Shown here: positions 45,922-53,933 of the stretch, in pieces
Numbering within the stretch: the stretch's first letter is position 1
How the letters are laid out: the number at the start of each line of letters is the position of its first letter
DNA from: Chlamydiae bacterium RIFCSPLOWO2_12_FULL_45_20
GTDB taxonomy: Bacteria > Chlamydiota > Chlamydiia > Chlamydiales > SM23-39
Direction: 5' to 3'
Assembly (NCBI GenBank): GCA_001796285.1
Contig: MGMD01000023.1
Location: 1 to 57,531 of the forward strand
Length of the DNA stretch: 57,531 bases
Translations under genes and position numbers: made by a program
Notes under the pieces: generated by a model
Databases searched by the model: none
Seen by the model: the letters and a program-made list of their open reading frames with translations, nothing else
Told to the model about the DNA's origin: nothing

Positions 45922-46234
45922 TAACTATCCGCCGTTTTTTTTCTTTGAGTTGATCGATTTGCTCCTGTACAAAAGCCGCTTTACCCCTCTCTTCTTCAGC
46001 AATTTGCAAGTGTCTTCTCGTTTCTAAAACCGCCCGCTGGTCGAACTGAAGATATTCAGCTTGATTTTCATGCCTGAGCGCTCTGGATTCATATCCCTTC
46101 TTCATGAGTTCCAGTTCTTGGATCTCTGCATCAATCTGCTGGACTTCTTCTGACTGTGAAATGGAAAATGCAGAAAAGCCCCAAAGCATGAAAAAAAAGG
46201 CAAATGTTATGACAAACATCCGTCCAATACGCAT
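45890..46234 (-). CDS. Small coiled-coil protein with N-terminal membrane segment
   Basis: A 114-residue protein. A basic start (MRIGR) and a hydrophobic run FVITFAFFFMLWGFSAF (6-23) form a signal or anchor, followed by an ~80-residue Glu/Gln-rich helix with heptad character (about 27-105). ATG 46234 has GGAGG four bases upstream and is preferred to ATG 46249. The last ~9 residues (PFARNKFIN) are encoded by the arm of the 161-nt palindrome, so the C-terminus may have been remodelled by that element. Family unknown; periplasmic helical hairpin likely. Confidence 0.65.
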   Translation of the reverse strand: MRIGRMFVITFAFFFMLWGFSAFSISQSEEVQQIDAEIQELELMKKGYESRALRHENQAEYLQFDQRAVLETRRHLQIAEEERGKAAFVQEQIDQLKEKKRRIVIPFARNKFIN

Positions 46235-46250
46235 CCGACCTCCATCCATT

Positions 46251-46391
46251 TAGGAACTGTGAAAAAATCAATTAAACCATTGGATCGGCTGCAGCTTTGC
46301 CCAATCGAAATTTGGCCAAAATAACCTCCAAAAGCAACGAACCCTGAGTTATGCGGTCTAATGGTTTAGCTTACTTCTTAACAGCTCCTTA
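46251..46391. repeat. Imperfect palindromic element, ~141 nt
   Basis: TAGGAACTGTGAAAAAATCAA on the left is similar to the complement of the right end (46359-46391). AAACCATT (46274-46281) pairs with AATGGTTT (46360-46367) about a centre near 46320. The inner part is degenerate and includes TTTGGCCAAA. It looks like a decayed member of the same class of long palindromes as those at 39632 and 45761. Confidence 0.6.
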
Positions 46392-46410
46392 GTTTTCGGT
46401 ATACACTCGA

Positions 46411-46429
46411 CTTTGTACATTTTTTGCAC
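46411..46429 (+). repeat. Dispersed 19-nt repeat, copy E
   Basis: CTTTGTACATTTTTTGCAC, preceded by ACTCGA and followed by CAGCTGCCGA, like the left arm of the 39632-39800 palindrome over about 40 nt. It lies just downstream of the minus-strand hypothetical gene that ends at 46458. Confidence 0.7.
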
Positions 46430-46457
46430 TCAGCTGCCGAAAGTTTCCGTGTCCAAG

Positions 46458-47039
46458 CTAGTGGTGTGGCGCAGGATTAGGAACTCCCCTTCTACTAAAT
46501 GCGCGACTTATAATGCTTACAGATTTAGGCAAATGCATAAAATTGAATGTATTCCCTTGAGTAGTCAAATTATGCTCGCCTTCAAATTGACCCAGTCCTC
46601 TACGTCCTTCCATCCATTCAGTTTCAAGGTAAACGTGACCTGCGCTCAAATCTGCGGCAGCTACTCCATTATTTATCAAATATTGATAAAAAGGATGAGC
46701 CTCTTTTGGGTAAACCACATTATAAATACAACGAGGAATGACAGTAATTAATCTAATTGGAAAAGTAATAACGCAGAGAAACATTTTAATAGCTACGTCT
46801 TTAACTTTTAAGGCTTTGTTGAAAAGCCCAGGCAAGAAGAAGTCTTGACAAAAGTTACCGAGAGTATCCGTTCTTACTGGAATTATTAATGACTCCAGCC
46901 AACTAATTCTTCTTTTATTGTCGCATAGACTTGAAACTGCTTGAAATTCCTCAACACTATTAAAATTTTTGACTAAAAGATCAGGGTTTCCCCCTTGTAA
47001 ATATTCGGGACTTTTCTGAACTCTAATTGTATAACTCAT
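46458..47039 (-). CDS. Hypothetical protein, 193 residues
   Basis: An unknown protein with one moderately hydrophobic amphipathic segment around residues 85-112 (IKMFLCVITFPIRLITVIPR), perhaps a membrane-associated hairpin. The C-terminus is polar, rich in Gly, Asn and Arg. ATG 47039 follows AGGGG at six bases, so the open frame's GTG two codons earlier is not used. It is divergent from the 556-residue gene across a 258-nt gap. No function is proposed. Confidence 0.6.
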   Translation of the reverse strand: MSYTIRVQKSPEYLQGGNPDLLVKNFNSVEEFQAVSSLCDNKRRISWLESLIIPVRTDTLGNFCQDFFLPGLFNKALKVKDVAIKMFLCVITFPIRLITVIPRCIYNVVYPKEAHPFYQYLINNGVAAADLSAGHVYLETEWMEGRRGLGQFEGEHNLTTQGNTFNFMHLPKSVSIISRAFSRRGVPNPAPHH

Positions 47040-47123
47040 AAGCACCCCTAAAGTTCTTCATAAGTTGGCTTCATACCGAAACATACTAAAGATTTTAAGC
47101 ACTAGATACAACTTCATTTTTTT

Positions 47124-47148
47124 CACCTCGCGCTGAAGACGGGAGGTG
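47124..47148. repeat. Small hairpin in a 258-nt gap
   Basis: CACCTC pairs with GAGGTG across a 13-nt loop. It is part of a wider region to about 47190 with GTGAG/CTCAC and GCGTAGCGC words. The rest of the gap 47040-47297 is AT-rich and must hold divergent promoters; no gene is seen. Confidence 0.45.
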
Positions 47149-47297
47149 AGTTACAAATTCTACAGCGTAGCGCTCACCCGTACGATTCCAATGTAAATTT
47201 CTTCCTAACAAGAACGCAGCTAAATTTTATAGCGATAAATTCATTTTTTTTATAGACTAAACCGCCTAGAAACCAAGGCAGTTCATGGTAGGGTAAG

Positions 47298-48968
47298 ATG
47301 GTGATCGGTTCAATTTTTCCAGTTATTCAGGGCATTGAGTATGGCCTCGTGTCAGCTGAAGCTAAAAGACTAGAAGATTCAGTCAGAGCCGGTGGAAACG
47401 GCTATGTTACAACAATGCTCCAGATATGGCAAGGATCTAAAGCATTAGGTTTTGCCGACAAAGCTAACGAAGCGGCAGGCCTTCCTCCCTTTTCTTGGGC
47501 TGGAAAGTCCATTATCTATTTACCCCCTGTCCTCTTAGCGATTTTAAAAAACAGTACGATGGTTCCGGAAAAAATTCGACCCGTTTTAACATTTTTTCAA
47601 AACCATCTTAGCTCCCTTTACCAAATAGCTGCCGTCGTATCTTCTATCTCTCTCTTATTCTTTGGCCAAACTTTTTTTGCTATTTCTTCCTTATTTATTT
47701 TAGGAATTGGGGTTATGGACCGGAATGGATGGTTGCCTTATACACTCAGACAGTTTCTGCATCGATACAGCAAACCATTACTAATCGTAACGGGTGTAGT
47801 TTCCGGAGGATTACTTGACCGGACATTTGCAGTGCTTAACGCTCTTTCATGGTGTGTAAACACATATTTTTCTCGAAAGGGCAATCTACGTGAAGGCTTT
47901 GCTTTGCAAGAAAATCTAACCCCTCAGAAAGTAGCTGATGTTCTTAGCAGAAAAGTCGGCGTTAAAATAAACCCAAGATTTATTCATTACAACCCCTTTC
48001 CGCCAATCCCCAATATTGACATTCAGTTCTTTATTGAAAAATTTGACCAAATCAACTGGAGACAGCACCTCCCTGCTTTACGTCAAAAATTAAGGCATGA
48101 TATTCGTTTTATTGAACGACACAGAACTCCAGACCTGAAAACCGATCAAGAAATTATTGACATCACAAGGCATTCACTTCAGACGTTTATTGGAGCGGTT
48201 AAAGAATGCCGTGTTCTTGAAGGAGAGCCTGCCGACTATGAGAAGTTACATAACTATCTCAAAATCATCGCGAAACATCTTGAAGGCCAAAATGATGAAA
48301 CGATCCGAACGGATATTATCTTCCGCCTGGCGGTAGAAGGGGGAGAATATTGTGGGCCTGGGAAATTTGAAGTTGCTGAAAGCGTCTATGCACAAACAAT
48401 TGGTGACAATCCCGATATCCCCTTTAAAGATAAAATCGTTTATTGCTTGCAAGATGAGCGGAATCTCTGGATACAGAAGTTTTATTCCACAGCCTTTACT
48501 CGAGGCGCTTCAGTTTCACGAATAGGACAAATTATCGACTGGCAAGATGTACATAATTACAACCTTTTTGTAAATCTCTATGGTGATGAGTTGGGTCTGC
48601 GGAAAGCCGCCGCTGATAATGATGATACAGCAATTATCGATCCTCTTATCAAATGGATAATTTCTCATAATTTCAAAGAGGTAATCCAAAAAATATTTTG
48701 GAATGACCACAGTCTAAGCGATCATACCCAAATATTAATCGACTCTATAGGTACTCCCAAACTTCCAAAACCTGAAGTCTACACTTTTTGGCAAAATTGG
48801 ATTGAAAGGCAACAGATGGAAGCACAAAATAAGGAAGCGCTTAGACAAGAATTAACTTGGGGTAGGCTCTTCAATATGCCACTAGAAATTGGCGGAAAAT
48901 TCACGCCTAAATCTGTCATTCTCATGCTTCTGGACATGGGTATTGTAGAAACCTACGCGATCACATAA
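47298..48968 (+). CDS. Hypothetical membrane-associated protein, 556 residues
   Basis: A large unknown protein. The first ~190 residues include hydrophobic stretches at about 68-85, 105-125, 127-140 and 155-170; the remaining ~360 residues are soluble and charged. The C-terminal part looks helical and includes repeated helix-turn patterns around residues 260-330 and 395-500. No domain is recognised. The combination of an N-terminal membrane block and large soluble tail would fit a secreted membrane effector of a chlamydia, but nothing proves it. ATG after AGGG. Confidence 0.62.
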   Translation: MVIGSIFPVIQGIEYGLVSAEAKRLEDSVRAGGNGYVTTMLQIWQGSKALGFADKANEAAGLPPFSWAGKSIIYLPPVLLAILKNSTMVPEKIRPVLTFFQNHLSSLYQIAAVVSSISLLFFGQTFFAISSLFILGIGVMDRNGWLPYTLRQFLHRYSKPLLIVTGVVSGGLLDRTFAVLNALSWCVNTYFSRKGNLREGFALQENLTPQKVADVLSRKVGVKINPRFIHYNPFPPIPNIDIQFFIEKFDQINWRQHLPALRQKLRHDIRFIERHRTPDLKTDQEIIDITRHSLQTFIGAVKECRVLEGEPADYEKLHNYLKIIAKHLEGQNDETIRTDIIFRLAVEGGEYCGPGKFEVAESVYAQTIGDNPDIPFKDKIVYCLQDERNLWIQKFYSTAFTRGASVSRIGQIIDWQDVHNYNLFVNLYGDELGLRKAAADNDDTAIIDPLIKWIISHNFKEVIQKIFWNDHSLSDHTQILIDSIGTPKLPKPEVYTFWQNWIERQQMEAQNKEALRQELTWGRLFNMPLEIGGKFTPKSVILMLLDMGIVETYAIT

Positions 48969-49015
48969 GCGAAGCAGAACTTATTTTAAACAACTATATG
49001 CAGAGGAATAAACGT

Positions 49016-50194
49016 ATGACCTCAAGAAAACCCTCCCTTTTGACTTTATTCCTCCTTATGCCTTTTGCTTCCATATCAGCTGTATTATTTACTCCCGCAT
49101 TGCCTGAAATTGCAAAAGTGCTAGGAGTAAGCGATGGACAGGTTCAAGCCACGATGACCCTCTTTTTGCTTGGTTATGCTTTTGGCAATCTACCTTATGG
49201 CCCAATTGCAAAACGGTTTGGCAGAAAGCCTGCTATTTATCTTGGAGTAATAATTGCTATTTTAGGGTCGTTGCTCACTCTTTGGGCAGGAAGAAATCAT
49301 TTTTTCGGTTTATTTTTAGCGGGACGATTTCTATCTGCTTTAGGCAGCAGTGTTGGAATGAAAATATCTTTTACAATCATTGCAGATGCCTTTGAGCAAA
49401 CAGAAGCGACAAAAAAGCTCTCCCTTACAACGCTAGCTTTTGCAATGGCTCCAGGTATTGCTGTAGGGACAGGCGGAGTTCTCGCTACCCATTATGGATG
49501 GGAAAGCTGCTTTTATGCCTTGATCGTTTATAGCTGTATTGTTTTTACATTAAGTCTATTTCTTCCTGAGACAGCGCCTTATCTTGAAAAAGACGCCCTT
49601 GACCTCAAGAATATTAAAGAAACTTACAAACACAAATTAAAAAACAAAAAGATTATTTATTCCTCATTAATCATGGGTTGTGTGACATCTATCATGTATC
49701 TGTTTTCAACTTTAGCACCATTTTTAGGAATAAATAGAATTGGCCTTAATCCAGAAGAATACGGTTTTTTAAACTTTATTCCTCCTTTAGGATTGATTGC
49801 AGGTTCATTTGCTTCTCATTGGCTTGCTGCTCGTAGAGAAAAACTTGCCGTTATCCAATTAGGAGGAAAGATTGCGATCTTAGCAAGTATCGTTATGATC
49901 GTTTTCTTTGCCATGGGAAAAATCAATCTTTGGACCCTGTTTCTACCGATTCCATTTCTTTATTTTGGGACATCTCTTATTTTTAATAATGCGTCAAGCT
50001 TTGCAATGGGCCATATGCAAGACAAATCAAATGGCTCAGCTATCATGAGTTTTATCAATATGACACTTGCAACTGTAGCGATTCTTATAGCTCAATCGAT
50101 AAATTCCCCAATCCCACTTCTCCTGCCTCTATTTTTCCTCTTCTTTGCATTTCTCTTGCTATTTTTGCAGAGGAGACTCAAAACATTGCACTAG
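49016..50194 (+). CDS. MFS drug-resistance transporter (Bcr/CflA-like)
   Basis: A 392-residue major facilitator with 12 hydrophobic helices. It has the TM1 region ISAVLFTPALPEIAKVLGVS, the motif A-like GPIAKRFGRKPA in the TM2-TM3 loop, and a proline-rich TM5 region (AMAPGIAVGTGG), as in the Bcr/CflA 12-TM drug:H+ antiporters. ATG 49016 with AGAGGA eight bases upstream is preferred over ATG 48998. It starts a cluster of AT-richer genes with a second exporter. Likely efflux of a drug or metabolite. Confidence 0.86.
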   Translation: MTSRKPSLLTLFLLMPFASISAVLFTPALPEIAKVLGVSDGQVQATMTLFLLGYAFGNLPYGPIAKRFGRKPAIYLGVIIAILGSLLTLWAGRNHFFGLFLAGRFLSALGSSVGMKISFTIIADAFEQTEATKKLSLTTLAFAMAPGIAVGTGGVLATHYGWESCFYALIVYSCIVFTLSLFLPETAPYLEKDALDLKNIKETYKHKLKNKKIIYSSLIMGCVTSIMYLFSTLAPFLGINRIGLNPEEYGFLNFIPPLGLIAGSFASHWLAARREKLAVIQLGGKIAILASIVMIVFFAMGKINLWTLFLPIPFLYFGTSLIFNNASSFAMGHMQDKSNGSAIMSFINMTLATVAILIAQSINSPIPLLLPLFFLFFAFLLLFLQRRLKTLH

Positions 50195-50277
50195 GAGCAT
50201 GGTTGTGAAAGACACAACTCAAAAAGAAAAATTTATTCAACTGCGCGCGAAGGGACTCTCGTTTGATAAACTATAGA

Positions 50278-50300
50278 AATAGGGTATTTTATACCCTATT
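50278..50300. repeat. Perfect 10-bp hairpin after the MFS gene
   Basis: AATAGGGTAT and ATACCCTATT are separated by TTT. It lies between the MFS gene and the Dcd-like operon and may limit read-through, but there is no downstream T-run. The core GGGTAT...ATACCC resembles the tip of the 39632-39800 palindrome. Confidence 0.55.
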
Positions 50301-50370
50301 CACCTTCAAATGAAAACTGTTAGATTTATTTTTTTCTTAATTCATAGAGAAAAAGCGTGGAGAAGAAAAA

Positions 50371-50898
50371 ATGATTCTAACAGGCCGTGAAATCAAAAAA
50401 AACTACAGAAATGGAAGTATTGTTATCACTCCATTTAACGAAGTGAATTTGGAACCAAATTCTTATAAATTTCATCTTGGAGATACAATATCTCCTTATA
50501 ATTGTGAATTGATTGACGCTTATAATTTAGACAAAAGGAGAAAAGTAGAAAAAATAAAAATCCCTGAAGAAGGTTATGTATTGCATCCCCGGAAATTTTA
50601 TCTTGGGTGCACATTCGAATCAATGGGAAGCCACTTACATGCTTGTGAATTATATGCCCGTTTTTCAACTGGTTCAGCTGGAATATTTATCCAAACAAGC
50701 GCACCTCTTGGCCACACAGGGGCGATCATTCCCTGGACGTTGGAAATTGTTGTTCTGCAATCTATTCGAATTTATGTAGGAATGCCAATTGGAAAAATTT
50801 GCTTCTGGAAGAATTTTGGAGAACCCGATGTTTACACCGGACGCTATAGCAACTCCAAAACAATGTTATACTCTCTTTTAACGAGAAATAACCCATGA
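50371..50898 (+). CDS. Dcd-like (dCTP deaminase family) protein, copy 1
   Basis: A 175-residue dUTPase-fold protein aligning without gaps to E. coli Dcd across its core: MILTGREIKK start, EPNSYKFHLG, LHPRKFYLG. The motif equivalent to GRSSLARLG reads ARFSTGSAG (residues 96-104), so the positions of catalytic Ser111 and Arg115 are Phe98 and Ser102. The catalytic Glu is kept (E125 in PWTLEIV). As a homotrimer it should be inactive on dCTP. Overlaps the next gene by 4 nt. GGAG lies nine bases before the ATG. Confidence 0.85.
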   Translation: MILTGREIKKNYRNGSIVITPFNEVNLEPNSYKFHLGDTISPYNCELIDAYNLDKRRKVEKIKIPEEGYVLHPRKFYLGCTFESMGSHLHACELYARFSTGSAGIFIQTSAPLGHTGAIIPWTLEIVVLQSIRIYVGMPIGKICFWKNFGEPDVYTGRYSNSKTMLYSLLTRNNP

Positions 50899-51449
50899 TA
50901 CTAACTGGAAAACAAATAACAAAAGAAGTTCACAAAAAACGGATTATTATTGATCCATTTGATGAAAATTGCGTAAATCCGAATAGCTATAATTTCACTC
51001 TTTCAAATGAATTTCTGGTTTATGATCCTGGCGTAATCGATACAAAATACGAACACCCAACTCAAATTCTCAAAATGCTAAACGGTGAATTAATTTTACA
51101 GCCTTGGAAATTGTATTTGGCCTCGACACGTGAAAAACTTGGAAGCGATTATTTTGCTCCAACTTATGCCGCCCGTTCTTCAGTAGCCAGGTTGGGGATG
51201 TTTATCAATCTTTCTGCTCCTCTAGGTGATATTGGTTTCATTGGTCGTTGGACATTACAGCTTTTTGCAATCCACCCGATCCGCGTATACGAAGGTATGA
51301 AGATCGGTCAGATGATGTTTTGGCATCCTCAAGGAGATCGTACCATTTATGATGGTAAATACCAGGGTTCAAATGGTCCTATGAAATCCCAAATTTATAA
51401 GGACGTAAATACCTCAAACCGCAGAGAATATGAGGAACTTTTATGCTAA
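50895..51449 (+). CDS. Dcd-like (dCTP deaminase family) protein, copy 2
   Basis: A 184-residue paralogue of the preceding protein with the same MILTG start and NPNSYNFTL block. It keeps the Ser/Arg motif (ARSSVARLG, residues 93-101) and the DIGFIG loop, but the position of catalytic Glu138 is Gln122 (RWTLQLFA). Its losses are thus the mirror image of copy 1. Start codon overlaps the previous stop (ATGA), so the two are made together, probably in equal amounts. A mixed oligomer is plausible; direct evidence is lacking. Confidence 0.85.
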   Translation: MILTGKQITKEVHKKRIIIDPFDENCVNPNSYNFTLSNEFLVYDPGVIDTKYEHPTQILKMLNGELILQPWKLYLASTREKLGSDYFAPTYAARSSVARLGMFINLSAPLGDIGFIGRWTLQLFAIHPIRVYEGMKIGQMMFWHPQGDRTIYDGKYQGSNGPMKSQIYKDVNTSNRREYEELLC

Positions 51450-52066
51450 ATAATAAAATTTTGAAGTATTGTTTGATTGCTCCATCTGGATCTGGAAAAT
51501 CAACTGTAGCGAAATTAATATGCAATGCCTTTGAAGAAAATGATGTGCGCTGCGAAATACTGAAGATAGCCCAGCCATTGTATGAAATTCAAAAAATATA
51601 TTATCGGTTTGCTCAAATCAAAATTAAACGCGACCAACAAAACAACTATTTAATGGAAACAATTGCAAATAATTTACGAAAATTAAACCCATCTTCTCTG
51701 ATTGAATGTTTTTTAAAAAGATATACTTTGATTAATGCGCCGGTTGTTATAAATGATGATTTACGAGATATAGAGATCGATTGGCCTGTTTTAATAAATC
51801 TGAATTTTAAAATGGTATTCATTTCTACATCTGTAAATATTAGAAAATTTCGCTTATCAAAGAGAGGCGACTTTTCTGTTTCGGCAACAAGTGAACTAGA
51901 TGTTAACTTTTTAAAGATGAAGCCGGAAATCATTTTGGAGAACAATGAGGGCCTTGGGGAACTCCAAAGAAAAGTCCGTGCGATGATTGCTGAAGATGTT
52001 CGTCATGCTGCAGACACTCTCCAAATTTTTGAAAAAAGGACAGTCAATGATTCAAGCATATGGTAA
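51443..52066 (+). CDS. P-loop kinase, dNMP-kinase-like
   Basis: A 207-residue protein with Walker [10 protein letters not shown] (residues 13-21). A C-terminal half patterned like phage-type deoxynucleoside monophosphate kinases follows: VVINDDLRDIEIDWPVLI (~110), RKFRLSKRG (~135) and a late EIILENNEGLGELQRKV where that family has a conserved Asn. It overlaps the Dcd-like copy 2 by 7 nt and the ABC gene by 20 nt. Phosphorylation of a nucleotide or nucleotide-like compound is inferred from fold and neighbours. Confidence 0.7.
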   Translation: MLNNKILKYCLIAPSGSGKSTVAKLICNAFEENDVRCEILKIAQPLYEIQKIYYRFAQIKIKRDQQNNYLMETIANNLRKLNPSSLIECFLKRYTLINAPVVINDDLRDIEIDWPVLINLNFKMVFISTSVNIRKFRLSKRGDFSVSATSELDVNFLKMKPEIILENNEGLGELQRKVRAMIAEDVRHAADTLQIFEKRTVNDSSIW

Positions 52067-53837
52067 TAAGCAATCAATTATCTCTTTCATTTGGCGATTT
52101 TCAAAACCATATCGAGGAAAATTCTGCTGTTTATTGTCAGTCGCTTTCATTTGGGCAGCAGAGATGTCTATCCGTCCTTATACGTTAAAAGTTCTTTTGG
52201 ACAGACTCGCTATTCCTTCCTCAGAGGGAAGCAGTTTACTGCCATCTCTTTTTTGGCCAGCCCTAGGCTATCTCGGATGTGAAGTCATGATCAACCTCAT
52301 GTTTCGTTTTTATGACTATATCCGGATGTTTATCTATCCTTCATTGCAGATCGATATCATTCGAGAAACAACGACCTATGTACATGGTCATTCTCACAAT
52401 TTTTTTATCAATAGGCTAGGAGGAAACATTGCAAATCAAATTAAAGAGCTTGCAACAGGAATCAAAGAGATTCTGCAAATTACAATTAATCGGTTTTTTT
52501 CGCATATTCTTGGAGTTCTTATTGCTTGCAGCGCGGTTTTGTGTATTCGACCTATTTTGGCTTTGATTGTTCTTTTATGGATCGCATTTTTTATTATTGC
52601 CACGGTGTATCTTTCTAAGAAGACGCAGAAGGTTTCCAAAAATACATCAAGAGCTAGGAATCAAACTGTTGGGAAAATCACCGATAGCATCATGAACATT
52701 TTAACTGTTAGGCTCTTTGCGCGTCACGGCTATGAAGCTTCCCGTCTCGAAGAACAATTGTCGGAGCAGGTTTATTGGGATAAAAAATTAGAATGGACGA
52801 ATTTGAAAATCCGAGCCATTCAAGGAACTTCTATCCTGGCTATGATGGCTTTACTTCTTGCAGCTTTAATCCATGCAAGAATGCAAGGACTGGTAACAAT
52901 CGGAGATTTCGGATTAATCCTGACCATAGGGATTAGTATTTCGGCAGCCATTCAAAATATCTCGCAGGATTTACTTATTTTCTCAGAACTAGTTGGAAAA
53001 TGCAATGTATCGCTCCATTTGCTGGAAACACCTCATGAAATTGCCAATAAGCCTCATGCGCAACCTCTGACTGTATCGATTGGTGAAATCTCTTTTGAAC
53101 AAGTCTCTTTTGGGTACAGAAAAGACGAGCCATTATTTCAAAAAATTTCGATCAAAATCGAAGGGGGAGAAAAAGTGGGGCTTGCCGGCTTTTCTGGAGC
53201 GGGGAAAAGTACGTTTGTTCATTTAATCATGCGTCTTTACGAACTACAACAAGGCAGAATTACTATCGATAGCCAACCCATTCATGAGGTGCTGCAAGAA
53301 TCGCTCAGGGATAAAATTTCATTGATCCCGCAAGAGCCTTTGCTTTTCCATCGCTCCATTAAGGATAATATCTTGTATGGATGCCCGGGAGCTAGTGAAG
53401 AAAAATACATTGAAGCTTGTCAAAAAGCGCATGCGCTCGAGTTTATCCAAGCACTGCCTCAAGGTGCAGATACGATTGTAGGGGAACGGGGCATTCGGCT
53501 TTCCGGCGGTCAAAAACAGCGCGTTGCCATCGCTAGGGCTTTTTTAAAGAATGCTCCGATCTTGATTCTCGATGAAGCGACTTCATCGCTAGATTCCGCA
53601 AGTGAATGCGAAGTTCAAAGGAATCTTGAGGAACTTATGCAAAACAAGACTGTTCTGATTATTGCCCATCGTCTTTCAACGTTCCGTTCTGTAAACAGGA
53701 TTCTCGTTTTTAAGAGTGGAACAATTATTGAAGACGGATCTCATCAACAGTTGTTGGCTTTACAAGGACACTATTCGAATCTTTGGAATATTCATCTTGG
53801 ACCTTCAAGACAAGCGCATACTAGCGATCGATTCTGA
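52047..53837 (+). CDS. ABC exporter, fused membrane and ATPase domains
   Basis: A 596-residue half-transporter of the MsbA/LapB type: six helices in the first ~330 residues, then the nucleotide-binding domain with Walker A GFSGAGKST (~381-389), signature LSGGQKQR (~485) and Walker B ILILDEATSS (~505). ATG 52047 with AAGGA six bases before it is chosen over an upstream frame extension; it overlaps the kinase gene end. It probably works as a homodimer exporting a lipid, peptide or the small product of the upstream genes. Confidence 0.88.
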   Translation: MIQAYGNKQSIISFIWRFSKPYRGKFCCLLSVAFIWAAEMSIRPYTLKVLLDRLAIPSSEGSSLLPSLFWPALGYLGCEVMINLMFRFYDYIRMFIYPSLQIDIIRETTTYVHGHSHNFFINRLGGNIANQIKELATGIKEILQITINRFFSHILGVLIACSAVLCIRPILALIVLLWIAFFIIATVYLSKKTQKVSKNTSRARNQTVGKITDSIMNILTVRLFARHGYEASRLEEQLSEQVYWDKKLEWTNLKIRAIQGTSILAMMALLLAALIHARMQGLVTIGDFGLILTIGISISAAIQNISQDLLIFSELVGKCNVSLHLLETPHEIANKPHAQPLTVSIGEISFEQVSFGYRKDEPLFQKISIKIEGGEKVGLAGFSGAGKSTFVHLIMRLYELQQGRITIDSQPIHEVLQESLRDKISLIPQEPLLFHRSIKDNILYGCPGASEEKYIEACQKAHALEFIQALPQGADTIVGERGIRLSGGQKQRVAIARAFLKNAPILILDEATSSLDSASECEVQRNLEELMQNKTVLIIAHRLSTFRSVNRILVFKSGTIIEDGSHQQLLALQGHYSNLWNIHLGPSRQAHTSDRF

Positions 53838-53933
53838 AACCAGAAATGCCAATAATCAGGATAAGAATTTGCTTTGACTATAGGAAAAAAATTTTATGTG
53901 GTAAACTCTTTGCAAGATACTCTCAAGGTACAT

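Noticed and set aside
50371..51449. Reading the Dcd pair as ordinary housekeeping dCTP deaminase
   Set aside because: Both copies lack residues needed in the known enzyme and they come as a coupled pair next to a kinase and exporter.
50371..52066. Calling the Dcd/kinase unit an anti-phage nucleotide-depletion system
   Set aside because: Possible, but known deaminase defence systems I can recall do not show this pair with an ABC exporter, and the active sites look altered; kept only as an alternative.
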